A program made the translations under genes and the position numbers. A DNA stretch of 64,000 nt from Platanthera guangdongensis. Lineage: Eukaryota > Streptophyta > Magnoliopsida > Asparagales > Orchidaceae. This document shows positions 32,717 to 45,017 of the stretch, piece after piece (position 1 is the first letter of the stretch; every line of letters begins with the position of its first letter). The notes below the pieces were generated by a model. The model was not told the DNA's origin, did no database searches, and worked only from the letters and a program-made list of their open reading frames with translations. The stretch spans positions 114,262,568-114,326,567 of the forward strand of contig CM077153.1 of the NCBI GenBank assembly GCA_039583875.1, in the 5' to 3' direction.

Positions 32717-33484
32717 TGTTAACCCCAAAGTCCGCAATGCATGGAAGGTTCCAGGGTCGCATGCTCCATCAGCAGCAGACTCAATTATCCAGTCCGCCAA
32801 GATCGACAAAGCATCGGCTTTTTCAACAAGTCCCATCTCTTCGGTGGCGGAGTCGGTTCTGCAGTCCACCCAGCTCATCCTGCCCTAGGAGATCATCTCC
32901 CAGGATTGATCCTCTTAAGGCGGACTCAAGGCTAAGTCCGCCTAGTCCGCGACCCTCCGGCGGGAACGTTCCTTGCAGCAATAGAAGGAAGAACCACCCG
33001 ACGAGCCCAGTACGCCCCTGTTGCGCGGACTGGCATGCATTTTCTTTTTGCTTCCCGTCAGCACTGCCCGGTTCTCCTGTACCCCGGGCAGCAAGTTATT
33101 TTAGCCCTGCCCGTTTGGGCAGGCCCCCGAACCTATAAATAGGGGAGGTTGAACACACAAAGCACGCTGACTCGTGCCTTGGAGCCTACCTGTTCAAGGG
33201 TGTAGACTCTAATCTCAGGCTTTGCGGTCTCCAGCTTGCTCAGAGCTTCTTGCACTTTTCCTTTCAATCAGTAACCAACTCATTTGAAATGAAAGGAAAG
33301 CCCGTCACAAGAGAGGCATTCATGCTGCGATGCTCGAAGTCTGGTGTTGTCGTGGTTCACGACTCTACTCTTTCTCATCCGCTTAGTAGATAGCTGCTTG
33401 CAGTCGATTATTTTTCCTTTCCTTCCCCCGTGTTCGAACCGTTAACTGGCAGTGCTTGTCACTCTCCATTTTCGTACATCAATA
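32717..33484 (+). repeat. 5' LTR of C
   Basis: TGTTAACCCC...GTACATCAATA, 768 bp. The TATA box CCTATAAATAGGG is near 33132, preceded by CCTGCCC-GTTT-GGGCAGG. U3 has fewer intact GCGGAC motifs than A/B. Confidence 0.93.
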
Positions 33485-33540
33485 ATTAACATGCGACCAT
33501 CAGATCAAGTAGTTTTTTGAAATTAGCGGACAGAATGTGA
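33485..33540 (+). other. 5' leader of C after the LTR
   Basis: ATTAACATGCGACC follows the LTR. I could not match this to a tRNA 3' end with confidence; the primer-binding site may be mutated. Confidence 0.3.
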
Positions 33541-35250
33541 GACCGCCAAGCCCGTCATTCAGACCGCTCCAGTTCGCCAGAGGACTCGCTGTGGTAGGCA
33601 ATCGAACATCTCGCTGGGAGGCTGAACGATCTCGCAGGGAGACCGACCAGCGCCTAGATGCCATCAACCAGGCTTTGATTCCACTAACTCAACGGCTTGC
33701 TCCCAGGACACAGTAGATCCTGCGGACACGCCAGTCCACCACACTCTAGTCTGCCAGACTCCGGTCCGTCAGACACACGCTCGCCGAACTCCTCTTCAGC
33801 AATCTCCTGCAGTCACTCCATCTCCTCAACCTCACTGTCCAGATCAGCCCACAGCTCCTCTGTGGCCTCAAGATGACCAGTTCGCCTCTCTGATGGATTC
33901 CTTCAGGGAGGCTGCCCGGGGCACTCCTGCCCGCTAGCTTGATTTCGCAGACCGCCAGTCCGCGCAGCCCGCAGACACTCCTGCTCCATTCCGCCTTTCC
34001 TATCCAGCTAAATATGAAACCCCCTCTCCCTTCATTGATCGAATATGATGGGAGATAGCACAAAATAACTTTAGAGAACCTCTTCTTCCCCTCTACTCAG
34101 GGGAGACTGATCCTGTTGCCCATCTGCAGGCATTCGAAGGGGCTGTTTCATTGAGATGCCTCTCCAATGCCCTAAAATGCAAACTCTTAGTCACCACTCT
34201 CGATGGACAAGCGAGAGAGTGGTTCTATGAGCAGCCTTTAGTCATAATCTCTTCTTTCACCGAGTTTCGCAGCGAGCTCTTAATGAGGTTTGCTACCTCC
34301 AAGAAGAGAAAGGATGGACCAACTGCTCTTTTTGATATCAAGCAAAGGGATAACGAGTTAGTTGATCGATTTGTTGAATATTTTCAAAAAGTGATCCAGG
34401 GGGTGAGGAATGTGAACCCTTACTTTTATAAAGTTGCCTTAATGCACTTCCTCCAGGAAGGCCCTCTGAAGTTCAAGGCAATAACAAAAGCGCCAGCAAC
34501 TTATTAAGAGTTGATTGCTATGGTAAACCGTTTCATCGAAGGTGAGAACGCCAATCTGACATACATTTCATCCCTGACAGCGAAGGCTGAAGGAAGGGAT
34601 GTCGCCAATTCTTCCTCTGTTGCTCATCATCACAACAAGCCTCCTCGGACTGACTTCCAGCCACCTTCTCAAAGGGGGCGAAACTTCCGCCACAAGAAAC
34701 ATTTCATCGGCCATCAACAGTTTCAAGACAAGAGACTGCCGTTGACCGTCACTCCCGCCTTACCGCTGCAAGAACTTCCTATTCTTCAAAATGACCTGCC
34801 TGCTCCGAGGTAGAATGATAGCAACTTCGTGGAGGAGTTTGCAGATCTGGGACTTGACATTGATGAGGTCATCTAGATCCTGCAAAGGAGGTTAGATGAA
34901 AAGAAGCAAGGACCTCCAAGAGAGTGGAGGCCAAGGAACAATGCTCAGTTCTACGAATTCCATAAAGGGAATGGTCATTCGACTGAATAATGCGAAGCCA
35001 TTTGACAACTGATGGAGAGACTGCTTGACGAGGGCAAGATGAAGGACCTGGGCAAGAAATATGATTCTTCAAAGCCTTCCACCTCCAAGGGCAAGGAGGT
35101 GGTTGAAGTCTACTTGGAATGTGAAGAAATTGAGGATGTTGACCTTCTGGGGCCTATCAACATTCAGAGAGAATGCTTCGATGCAGATGATGAGGGAGCC
35201 CTGGGGAGGCTCTTCTGTATACATGGTAGAGCAGGGACTGAATCAACTCG
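33541..35250 (+). pseudogene. gag of C
   Basis: The capsid-type domain is seen at about 34085-34500: LYSGETDPVAHLQAFEG, REWFYEQPL, FRSELLMRFATSKKRK, and DELV-like NELVDRFVEYFQ. Downstream, FYEFHKGNGHSTE-C (about 34960-34995) is a zinc-knuckle-like motif whose first Cys is Tyr here. Stops at 34505, 34813, 34876 and 34988 break it. Gag packages the element RNA into particles. Confidence 0.85.
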
Positions 35251-35648
35251 GTAGTCTTCAATTGCAAGGGTTTCTCATGCAGAAGTTGCCTCTTCTTCTT
35301 CCTCTGCTCCATCAAGAGGAGATATTACTTTTCGCCAGGAAGACCTTCCCCGAACTGCTAATCCATTCAACGATGTTGTTGTGATCAAGGCTGCCATTTA
35401 AGATTACACCGTGGAAAGAATTCTCATCGATAACGGCAGTTCCGTCAATGTTCTGTTTAAACCAACTTTTGATGCCTTGAAGACTGGAAAGCCTCTGCTT
35501 TCCACCGAAGAGCCACTCTATGGTTTTTCTGGTTACTATGTCAGTGAAGCTTGGAGGAGCAACTAAATTGGTCCAGTTCATAGTAGTCGATACTCCAAGC
35601 AGCTACTACGCAATATTCGAAAGGCCTCTGCTCAATTAGTATTAGGTT
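35251..35648 (+). pseudogene. Aspartic protease of C
   Basis: ILIDNGSSVNVLF (about 35413-35451) is the active-site region, with Asp-Asn-Gly-Ser as in E (ILVDNGSSVNVIF). An IFGRPLL-like IFERPLL follows near 35615, then a frameshift before the RT linker. An in-frame TAA lies near 35400. Protease cleaves the gag-pol polyprotein. Confidence 0.75.
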
Positions 35649-36740
35649 GTGGTCTTAACGTACCACCTTGCAATAAAATTTAATGTTGATGGAAAATCAT
35701 GTAGGGTCAGGAGTGACCCCAGGCATGCTCTGGAGTGTTATCTTCGCAAAGTCAGTGTGATTGAAATCAGTCATCCCTTTTTATCAGAAGCTGCTGATGA
35801 TATAGAAGGAGCCCATCTGGAACCTGCCCAGGTGACTCAAGGAGTCCCCATTGCTGAGGGGGAGGAGAGGAAGCTCTCCATCAACTCGGAGCTGCCAGAA
35901 GATCTGAAGGCCGAGTTGATCTCATGCTTGCTAGAGAACCTAAATGTCTTCGCTGGGTCAACAGAGGACATGCCAGGCAATTATCTAGACGTCGCCGGCC
36001 ACCATCTCAACGTTGACCCAAGTTTCAAGCCTGTGCAACAAGATAAGAGAGATTCAACGACAAAGCTTGCTGATCCAATCAAGGAGGAGGTCTCAAAGCT
36101 CCTCAAGGAAAATTTTATACGTGAAATCCAATATCCCTCCTGGATATCAAACGTTGTAATGGCTAAACATCCAGGAGTGAAAATGGCGAATATGTGTAGA
36201 TTTCACGCGTTTAAATAAAGCATGCCCTAAAGATTTTAATCCCTTGCCTCAGATAGATTCTTTAGTTGATTCTGTGGTTGTGCATTCTTTTATGAGTTTC
36301 TTAGATGCATTCTCTGGTTATCATCAAATTAGAATGCATAATCATGACGTTCCTCATATGTCTATCATCACAAACGATGGTTGTTATTGTTACCTAGTAA
36401 TGCCTTTCGGGCTTAAGAACGCTGGCACAACTTACCAACACATGATAAATCATGTGTTTAAAAAGCAAAAGGAAGAAACCTTGAGGTGTATGTTGATGGT
36501 CTTTTGATCAAGAGAAAATCCTTCTCGTTACACCTGCAAGATTTAGCAGAGACGTTCTTTACTCAGCGGAGATATAAGATGAAACTTAATCCATCAAAGT
36601 GTACCTTTGGGGCGAGGAAGGGGAAGTTCCTTGGTCATCTCCTTAATCCAGAAGGACTAGCCCCTAACATTGATATGGTCAAAGCTATTATTGATATGGC
36701 ACCTCCACGTCACCTAAAGAGGTTCAACAGGTAGGAGGAA
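35649..36740 (+). pseudogene. Reverse transcriptase of C
   Basis: The linker (GAHLEPAQVTQGVPIAEGEE) and VFAGSTEDMPG lead into RT. A frameshift lies near 36180 in the KPGGKWRMCVDF region. After it come SFLDAFSGYHQIRMH and MPFGLKNAGTTYQHM, a second frameshift near 36480, and YVDGLLIK where the catalytic YVDD has become YVDG. The loss of the second catalytic Asp alone would inactivate it. The frame breaks again at 36730. Confidence 0.88.
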
Positions 36741-37743
36741 GATTGGCAGTACTCGGGAGATTCATCTCTCGAGTTGGAGATAAGAGTGCTTCCTTTTTTA
36801 AGACTCTTCAAAGAGCATCCATATTTGAATGGACAGAAGAGTGATCAGAAGACTTTGAGCAATTAAAGAAACAGTTAACATCCCTTGCTATAGAGCCCTC
36901 GATCAGGGGAAATATTGTTCTTGTACCTAAGAGTTGGCCCTGAGGCGGTCAGCTCAGTTCTTGTTCGAGAAGAGAATAGGAGACCATATCTGGTTTACTA
37001 TTTCAGCCACATTCTCAAAGATGCAGAAACGAGATATCCAATTTTGGAGAGGTTGGCCTTGGCATTGGTAATGTCTGCTCGTAGACTCCGTCCATACTTC
37101 CAGGCGCATGCAGTTAAAGTTGTAACAGATCAACCTTTGAAAAGCATGCTAGAAAAGCCAGAGCACTCAGGGAGTTTGGCCAAATGAGCAATTGAGTTAA
37201 GCGAATTTCAGATCTCTTTTGTGCCCAGGACAACCATTAAAGCTCAAGTACTGGCAGATTTCTTTGTTGATACAGCAGAATCAAGTTTTGATCAAGTAGA
37301 AAGATCTCCTTTGGTTTGGACCATCTACGTTGATGGGGCCTCAGGCAGAAATTCCTTAGGAGCAGGAGTGGTTTTGATTAGTCCTTCTGGAATCAAACTA
37401 GAGCAGACAATAATGTTCTTATTTCCAGTTACAAACAATCAAGTAGAGTATGAGGCTTTGCTAGCAAGCTTAAGGCTTGCAAGAGAACTGGGGATTGAAC
37501 ATGTTCACATCAAGACTGATTCTCTAGTAATGGCTTCACAAGTCCTCGGGAACTTTGAAAACAGAGAAACAATTTTAAAGAAATACCTTACTCTCGTCAA
37601 GATCGAAATTGGCAAGTTTAAAAGTTTTACAATCGAGCATATTCCAAGAGCTGAGAATGAAGAAGCATATGTTCTTGCTAAGTATGGACTTCCATCAGGG
37701 GGAACAACTTCTCAACTCTTCCGCCTGGTAGTGGATGAGGAAG
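36741..37743 (+). pseudogene. RNase H of C
   Basis: It includes the RT connection (VREENRRPYLVYYFSHILKD), TGA at 37185, then VDGASGRNSLGAGVVL, NNQVEYEALLASLRLA and KTDSLVMASQV, with the RNase H Asp/Glu residues visible. It runs without interruption from 37221 into the integrase. RNase H removes the RNA template. Confidence 0.85.
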
Positions 37744-39020
37744 AGTTAAGGCAAATCGATCACCGCTCCTCCTGGATGGAGCCACTCATCCTTTATCTGT
37801 CAACAGGAAACTTTCATCAGTCGATCAAGGATAAGATAAAATTCAAAATAAAAGCAGTTTACTACTATTTGATATCAGGTGTTTTATATAGAAAGACCTC
37901 CTTGTCAACCATGACAAGATGTGCCTCTGAAGAAGAAGCTCCTACTATTCTTCGTGAAGTTCATTCTGGTGAGTGTGGAAGTCACTTAGGAGCAAGGACT
38001 CTAGAAAGAAGAATCCTGCGGCAAGGTTATTTCTGGCCTATAATGAAGAAAGATTCTGAGGCTTATGCAAGGAAGTGTGCTTAGTACAAAAGTTCGGTCC
38101 ACTTCAATATCAATCAGCCCAGCTGCTCAGATCAATCGCGACTCCTTGTCCCTTTGCAGTTTGGGGAATGGATCTCATTGGTCCTTTTCCAATGACAAGC
38201 GATAACGACACTTCATCATAGTAATGATTGACTATTTCAGCAAGTGAATCGAGGCCAAAGAATTGGCTAAAACAACAACTCAGGTTGTAAAGAATTTCAT
38301 CTGGGACGAGATAGTCTGCCAGGGTATTGTGATTGAAATTAAAGCAGACAACGAGCCACATTTCAACAATAGTGAGATGGCTGGTTTTTGTAAGTAGATC
38401 AGAACAGAGCTGTGTTTGCATCAGTCCGTCATCCCAGGAGCAATGGCCAGGTTGAAGCAGCTAACAAGCAGATTCTCAGCTTGCTTAAAAAGAAGGTGCA
38501 GAATCTCAAAGGCAATTGGGCTGATCAACTTCCTTCGATCCTCTGGACCTTAAGAACAACACCTTCATCTGCAACTGGAGAAACTCCATTTAATCTTTCT
38601 CATGGTTCGGAAGCTCTTATTCTAGTTGAGTTTGAAGTCCCATCACCAAGAGTTCTACTTGCTAGAAAAGGTTGGGAGGATTGGCTTGAGCTGAATAGTG
38701 AAGAGATGAAATTCAGTTTAGAGCATATTGAAGAGATCAGAGATAAGACAATAATAAGGCAAGAAGAAATAAAGAGGAGAATGACCCGGTACTTTGATAA
38801 GAACGTAAGGATCAAACACTTTTAAGTGGGAGATCTAGTTCTTAAAAAAGTTGACGTTGCTGCAAGAGCCGGCTCAGTGGGGAAGCTTAATCCAAATTGG
38901 GCTGGCCCATTCATTGTCAAGGAGGTGCTAAAGAACGGGGCTTACCACTTGCAAACTTTTGAAGGAGAAGATGTATCACATACATGGATTGGGGATGATC
39001 TCAAACGGTTCTATTCCTAA
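37744..39020 (+). pseudogene. Integrase of C
   Basis: The zinc-finger start HSGECGSH is intact, but the CxxC part is broken by TAG at 38082-38084 and frame changes up to 38411, so MDLIGPFPM and the ADNEPHF (DNGPQF) region are only recognisable piecewise. From 38412 it is open again with NGQVEAANKQ, a TAA at 38824, and the KLNPNWAGPF...GDDLKRFYS end. Confidence 0.85.
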
Positions 39021-39600
39021 ACCCCCTTTCTTTTCCTTATGTAAACTCTTTTCAAAAGTTATTATTGATCAAAGGCCCCTTACTGACACTTTTCCAAGTA
39101 CTTTTTTATCTTGAACAATTACCACGGTTGCCTGACAACAGGAGACATAGCCGATTTCAGTTGGGACCTCCCCTTGAACCATTGTCATTAGCATAATACC
39201 ATAAAGACCACGTATTGCGGGTAGATTTTGCACCGTGTAGTGGGAGCTTGCAGTTTCTAGTGCGACAGGCTACTGAATTTCGGATCTCGACCAGTATCTA
39301 GCTCGACTTGTACATTATGGAGGGACAGGGTAGGTGTTAGCTCTACCTTACTTTAAAGGGATATTGTTACAACTCTGATGATCGTGAGAGAAAAGCAATG
39401 CCGCTCTGGCTGCACCTACCTACCCACAGATATCTCACCTTATGACCCTCGAATACTCTATGGTACCCTCAAGAAGTACTTGCAGGAGACCCACAGCCTT
39501 GTTGATCTCAGAGGAAAGCATTGCCGCTCGAGCCGCACCTACCCAAAAGATCAATTTGGGTTGTACTCCAGGAAAGAGGGAAATAAACCATTCCATTGAG
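39021..39600 (+). other. Structured 3' domain of C, degenerate
   Basis: It is homologous to 1159-1564. CGGTTGCCTGACAACAGGAGAC starts near 39125, and AACCATTCC near 39586 is the degenerate closing arm, of which only GGTT/AACC still pairs. CATTATGGAGGGACAGGG at about 39312 is conserved. Confidence 0.5.
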
Positions 39601-39612
39601 TCTACAACTTTT

Positions 39613-40140
39613 TAGACCATGTGAGGAAAGCAATGCCGCTCCGGCCACACCTGCCCACTTGGTCACACAAGTCAATAGCTCATTCTTCACAGGAAACTGA
39701 CAAGGCGCGGACAGCTTAATTGTATCCGCATAGTCCGTAGGTATTCATTGGATTGATTTTACAGTTTTCATGACCGTGAGACAAAAGCAATGCCGCTCCG
39801 GCCGCACCTGCCCGCTTGGTCACTTGAGCTATGAATCATTTCTATTCAATTAAGTGCGGACAATGAATTGGTATCAACCCAGTCTGCCAATTTTTTTGAT
39901 CTTACAACTTCTGTGACATTGCGAGGAAAGTAATGGGCTCCGACACACCTGCCGCATGGTCACCTTAGCAGTGAATCATCTGTTAAGTCGGACTCAATTT
40001 TGGTAATCTACTCAGTCCGCAGTGCTTGATCTGACAGGCCGCCAAAGCTATTTGAGTGATGTGACTTACAGTTTTTGTGACCCTGGGAGGAAAGTAATGG
40101 GTTTCGTGCGCACCTGCCCGCTTGGTCACGTAAGTTTGTA
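39613..40140 (+). repeat. Tandem hairpin repeats of C, diverged
   Basis: Units lie near 39613, 39758, 39900 and 40064. The sequence of the stems differs from A/B but pairing is kept: ACTTAC (40064-40069) with GTAAGT (40130-40135), GTGACC (40077-40082) with GGTCAC (40124-40129), and GACCA with TGGTC in the unit at 39613. The centre GTGAGGAAAGCAATGCCGCTCCGG is shared with A/B. Confidence 0.75.
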
Positions 40141-40675
40141 ACCCATCTTTCTCAGATCGCAGGATTAATCTATAATTCTCTCTCTGAGTCCGCAACATTT
40201 ATTATCAATGTTTTCTTAAGCTCGCAAAGATTTATGGTCATTTTTGGTCAATGGTATTGCGGACTGCAAATGGTACTCTAGACTCCGCCTTAATGTTCTA
40301 TTATTTTGGCAAGCTAGCAAATAACTTTAATCTCGTTCATGTTGCGGCGAGCTATAGTTGAATTATTTTCCAAGATTATCTTCTAATTGGCGAGCTGAAA
40401 AATCAAATGTCACGGACTAGTTTCTATAATGCGCAGACTAGTTTTCATTAACTACAGAGTTTGGTCATCGATTCCACATTTCAGACAGCATTGAAATACA
40501 AGAAATGAAAAATGGGCATTGCAGAAGATGCGATTTGATCAAAAATATCCTTTTATATTTCATCTATATCAAATTACAACTTTCATAATGTTGGCGGCCT
40601 CCAAACCTGAGTCCGCCATCTCCTTTACAAAAAATAATAAAACCAAAATACATCTTTTGTCGTCCACCACTTCCG
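40141..40675. other. Noncoding region of C before gene 2
   Basis: No gene is seen. Scattered, partly degraded GCGGACT/AGTCCGC motifs are present; equivalent to 12824-13373. Confidence 0.5.
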
Positions 40676-40901
40676 CTACTTTTCTGCAGGAGCATCATGG
40701 CTTGATCCTTCTATGTTGACTTCAGGGGTGTAGACCTCCGAACTGCTTCTACGGCTGCTATCTGAGCTTTTGCTTACCGCGGACTCTCCAGGAGAGCTCT
40801 TGTCAGCAGAGCTATATGGAGACGAATCAGACTCGGCGGACTGAACTCCGCCTCTCTGGCTTGAGCCAGCATCATCAGCAACATCTTCGCAGCACCGCCG
40901 C

Positions 40902-40932
<31 letters not shown>

Positions 40933-42458
40933 TTCTTTTTCTTCCTCAACCTCATCAATTGCTTCCTTTCCTTTGGCAGCCCGCTCCATTGCTACGACAT
41001 GGTCCTCCAACTCAGGAAAGAGTTGGAGAAATGGCATGCCGTCCACAACCTCCTTAGCAAAGCTGCCATCAACAAACCCCGCAATATCAATCTTGACACT
41101 TTCCTTCATGAAGGGGAGCATGGAGGCCTTGATGTTTTTATTCCACATGTCGTATGCGGCCTGCAGAAAGACAAAAAATAGAAGCGTCAGGTCATCGCGG
41201 ACTTTAAAGGGAAACTACTGCGGATACATATCTTACCACTGCCTCTTCCTTCTGCCGGGCAACTCTTGCTGAAGTTGTTCGTTTTCTTTGAGCAGATCCC
41301 TGGTCAAGCAGCCCAAGAAGTGGCTGCTGACAACTCTATTAGCATTGTCTTGCGCGGCCAAGATGGGGGAGCTCGGCAGGAGTCACTTGCTTTAGGTTGC
41401 ACATATTGCACTTTCCATAATGCGAGGAGATCGCGACGTGTGCATGGCGGGATACCCTCGGACTTCTCCATGATGGAAGAGCTGTAGATAGGAGGACTTG
41501 TTTATTTTTGTTGTGACAGTGGATCATTGGGTTCCCCCGCAGATCTTTTTGGTGGATTCAAAAACCACGCATCCCGAAGCTTTCTGATGAAGAGTAGTCA
41601 GCGGCGGGATCGCCCTCTTCCATTCTCTTCCTCGCGAGCTCCTGCTTCCTTTCCCTTTGAGCGGGGGTCAGGCCGCTAGTTGTTTGCGGCGGATTTGCAG
41701 GGACCGCCAAGACTGCTGCAAGAGGAAAAGAATGTCAACAAAGTGCAGGTCACAGTGAATACAAACTCAGTATGCGAGGCTTCCTGTCTTCACGAGTTAC
41801 ACCGCCAAGGCTCGCGAGCAGCGGGATATAATGTTCGATATCCAGCCTTACTCTAGTGGGAAACTCAACGATGGCGTCCTCCACCGTGCAAGCCTGATGC
41901 TCTTGAAGATGGAGTCTGCGTGCTCCTGCGGATAGGTGTGCGCAAATCTCAGCTCGCCGTCAAAGATCAAGAACCACGAGGTGCAGTTGTGGATCTTATT
42001 CGGCAGACACATACCTATATTCCTTGGCAGTAAAAGTATATCACGCCCTTATATGGGCGGCCTCCGCTTGGAGTTATGGAGTGGACTGAGAATATCTTTT
42101 TAAATATATTCAAAGAGAATGCGATCTTCTCAGATAGTAAGTAGGAGATAAAGCTGTAGATTGCGGCAAGGGTATTGGGCGCGAGCTGGCCCGACACCAA
42201 TCCGTAGTGCTCAAAAATTGCTGTTATTTCCCACAGCAAGGGAAACTTGAATCCACTGTCGAAGTGATCAACAGGCACCACAATCTGGGTCGCAGTGGAA
42301 AAGTTCAACCTTTCTTCATCTGCTGGAAGTCTTGCGAGTACTGGCGAGTCCGCAATATGCTTTTCAACAAAAGCTTCTAGGTCGGCCTCAGTTAGCTTAC
42401 ACTTCTTGTGATCGGCAGCATGGAAGGCAACCGCAACATCAGTTATGGCGGGCACCAT
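40676..42458 (-). pseudogene. Antisense gene 2 of C (Transposase_28-like), broken
   Basis: ATG at 42458 (MVPAITDVAV) follows a TATA box 64 nt upstream. The first 147 codons carry FPLLWEITAIFEHYG and GQLAPNTLAAIYSF, ending at a stop at 42015. Later exons are split by frameshifts. The part from 41148 has MPFLQLFPELEDHV and a poly-Glu run encoded by a CTT repeat at about 40905-40945. The original stop is a TAG at 40678-40676 after APAEK. Same gene as in A and B. Confidence 0.78.
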
Positions 42459-42521
42459 TGTCTGAGGCCGCAGGGACTTCTGCTTCGGTCGTGTTCCTGC
42501 ATTGAAGAGTCAACGAGGCTA

Positions 42522-42529
42522 TATTTATA
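42522..42529 (-). promoter_or_regulatory. TATA box of antisense gene 2 (C)
   Basis: Minus-strand TATAAATATAGCC lies 64 nt above the ATG at 42458. Confidence 0.8.
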
Positions 42530-42895
42530 GCAATGGGGTCTGACAGCTTTTCAGCCAGACCGCGCAGTTTGATCAGTCAGTCCGCCTAGCTCACAATCAA
42601 TTCTGCAAACTAGTTAAACAAGATTTCGCGGGCAAATAACCAAGTCCTTGCAGTTCGCCAGTTTTCTACCTGCAAATCGATTCATAAGCACATTTCAAAT
42701 TAAAGAAGCAAACACAACATCAGTCCGCACAGTTCGTTCACAATCCTGCACAGATTTCAAGTCACGCATGTCGTAGCATTATTCAAGCAACATTTCAACA
42801 TCACAGTTCATGCATCACATGACAGCAGAAGTTAAAACATCGTTCAAGTAACAAATTATACATCAGCAAATCAAATAGTTCACAATCTTGCGGCC
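42530..42895. other. Intergenic region between antisense genes of C
   Basis: No gene is seen. Diverged GTCCGC/GTTCGC motifs are present, fewer than in A and B. Confidence 0.45.
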
Positions 42896-44837
42896 TCAGC
42901 AGTCTCTGTTCTCATATCACACATGCCCCTCCATTCTGTCTCTGCACAGATGCATCGCTTGGTCAATCATTTGAAGAACCACGCCACACAAATGATAGAT
43001 ATGGCGATGCATGGATTTGATAGCCCTATGCATATGTGCGGCCTCCCGGTCTACCCAGCTCAAAGGAACCACGAGATCGGTCGCCGGCCTTGATATCTGA
43101 TCCACGTCGGGCTGGCTACCTTCTGCTGGAACTGGAGCTTCCGATGGAGCGGGGCGATCTGGCAGTCACGACCTCTCCTCCGCGACTTTAGCAGCCCGCT
43201 TGCCCTTATCCTCCCGCACCAGCACCAAATATTTTCCTTTGTAGAAGCGGGCGTCGTCAGCAAACCTCTTCTTCTCCTTGTCACACCTCTCCAGCTCCCT
43301 TGAGATGTTGGCGACTTGGTCCTTCAGAGCCTTCTCACGCTCTACCCCACTCTTTAACTCCGCTCGAATTTCTTTATTTTCATCTTGAAATTTCTTCTCT
43401 AACATTGCAGTTTTGTCCAGGTCGGACTGCTCGCCTTTTGCGGACTCATCAAGTGAGATCGCGTCAGGTGCAAAATTTGGTGTATACATGATCTCACCAG
43501 TCTCAACAAAGCCTGGTGGCGACCTCCTTCCTGCAACAAATAAAGCCAAGTTCATATTCAAATCCAACCCGCAGCAGACTCAAAATGAGGGGATATAAGA
43601 TCACTTTTGGCAAAGGCCATAGCGAGCTGGTGACTATCAAATAGAGGCTGCCTTGTCTGCTCCGGATCAAAGGCGCTTAATCGCTTCCACCATTTGCGAT
43701 GAACTTTGGTTATCTTCTCAGCCGCCAAGCTCGTTGAAATGACTATATCTTCATTCTCAGTGAATATCTTGATTGGCCTTGATTTCCGATGTGGCGACCT
43801 GTAAAGCCACTGACACTAAAATACTTTGGCGCCGGTTGGAGTTCACCTATCCACAACAGCTCAGCAGCAACTCATAGATCTTTGGCTTCTTTGTCCGCCC
43901 CGATCTGCTTCGAGGCCACCTCCACTGTCACCACATGTTTGGAAATCTTCTCCTTCTGCTCAGCAATTCTCTTCCTCAGCTTTGGCTTCTCTTCTCCCTT
44001 AGTAGTAGATGAAGAGGGGTGCTCGCCAATCTTAACCCCCAAAATTTCAACCTCGGGCTACAACACCTCCAGCAAGTATTTATTTATGAGATCAAGTTGC
44101 TTGATATCTATAGAGTTCAGTATTTCGCTAGTTGACAGACTGACCGTTGCGAGGGAATTATTTCCCGGGATATGGGCCTCCGGTGTAACGAGGCTGCCTT
44201 CAGAAAATTCCTTTTCTCGTGACATGTGCTGCAAGCTCGAAGCCCCAGTCCGCACGGAGATGTTCTTCTCCTTCCTTACATGTAACTTCTTCTCAACCCG
44301 CTCTACAACGGTGGATTTCTCCCTCTTTCTCTTCTTCCCAGAAGAGCCTCCTTTCTTATTGGAGTCTGCGGTGACCTGCCCTAAGTCCGGCTGATTCTCG
44401 CGGACTGCTTCATGGTTAGCAACAACTAGTACCTGTGATGGCACCCCCTCTTCAGCTTCCTCTCCAATATTTCACCTATCTCGATCCAGATCGATGATAG
44501 GCTACTGGGCATCCAATGAACAGACTACAGCTACGTCATGGAACATGTCCGCTGAGTTCGCGGGTTTCTAATTGTCAGCAGTCTCAGGCAGATTCAGTGC
44601 TTCATCCGCGTTCTTTGGTGGGTTTACAGAATGAGATGCAGAGGCATCCCGAGATTTTTCGCACGCAGGCTCATCAGTTCGGCGGACTGCTTCCACAGTC
44701 GGCTTCTTGCTCTGGGAACTTTCTCCAACGGAGCGGACAGGCGCTCCTCTCTTTACCACTTTCTTGGTTTTCATTGGCGGCTTTGGTTTCTCATCCTTAG
44801 AAGTGAGGCTGCCAAAGAATGCACCAAGTCTTACCAT
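42896..44837 (-). pseudogene. Antisense gene 1 of C (coiled-coil protein), broken
   Basis: ATG at 44837 (MVRLGAFFGS). It is split by stops at 44568 and around 44480, 44058 and 43166. Recognisable parts are PIIDLDRD (SUMO-interaction-like) near 44490, GKKRKREKSTVVERVEKKL near 44320, the conserved intron GTGATC...TTTGTTGCAG (about 43604-43533), the Lys/Glu coiled coil (LEKKFQDENKEIRAEL) and the C-terminal VDREAAHMHRAI. Confidence 0.75.
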
Positions 44838-44921
44838 GCCGGACTACAAAGTTCAGACCGTAAGGTGTGAGAAGTGACATGTGGCGGTGGCAACTTTTGG
44901 CAAATACAAAACCTCCAGCGA

Positions 44922-44929
44922 TATTTATA
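44922..44929 (-). promoter_or_regulatory. TATA box of antisense gene 1 (C)
   Basis: Minus-strand TATAAATATCGCTGG lies about 85 nt above the ATG at 44837. Confidence 0.8.
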
Positions 44930-45017
44930 GCGCTGACAACATTAATGAGGCTTGCATACTCGGCGGTTCGGCTAACATTTTCGAAGTTTCCAGAAACTTA
45001 AAAATGTGAGTGGATTG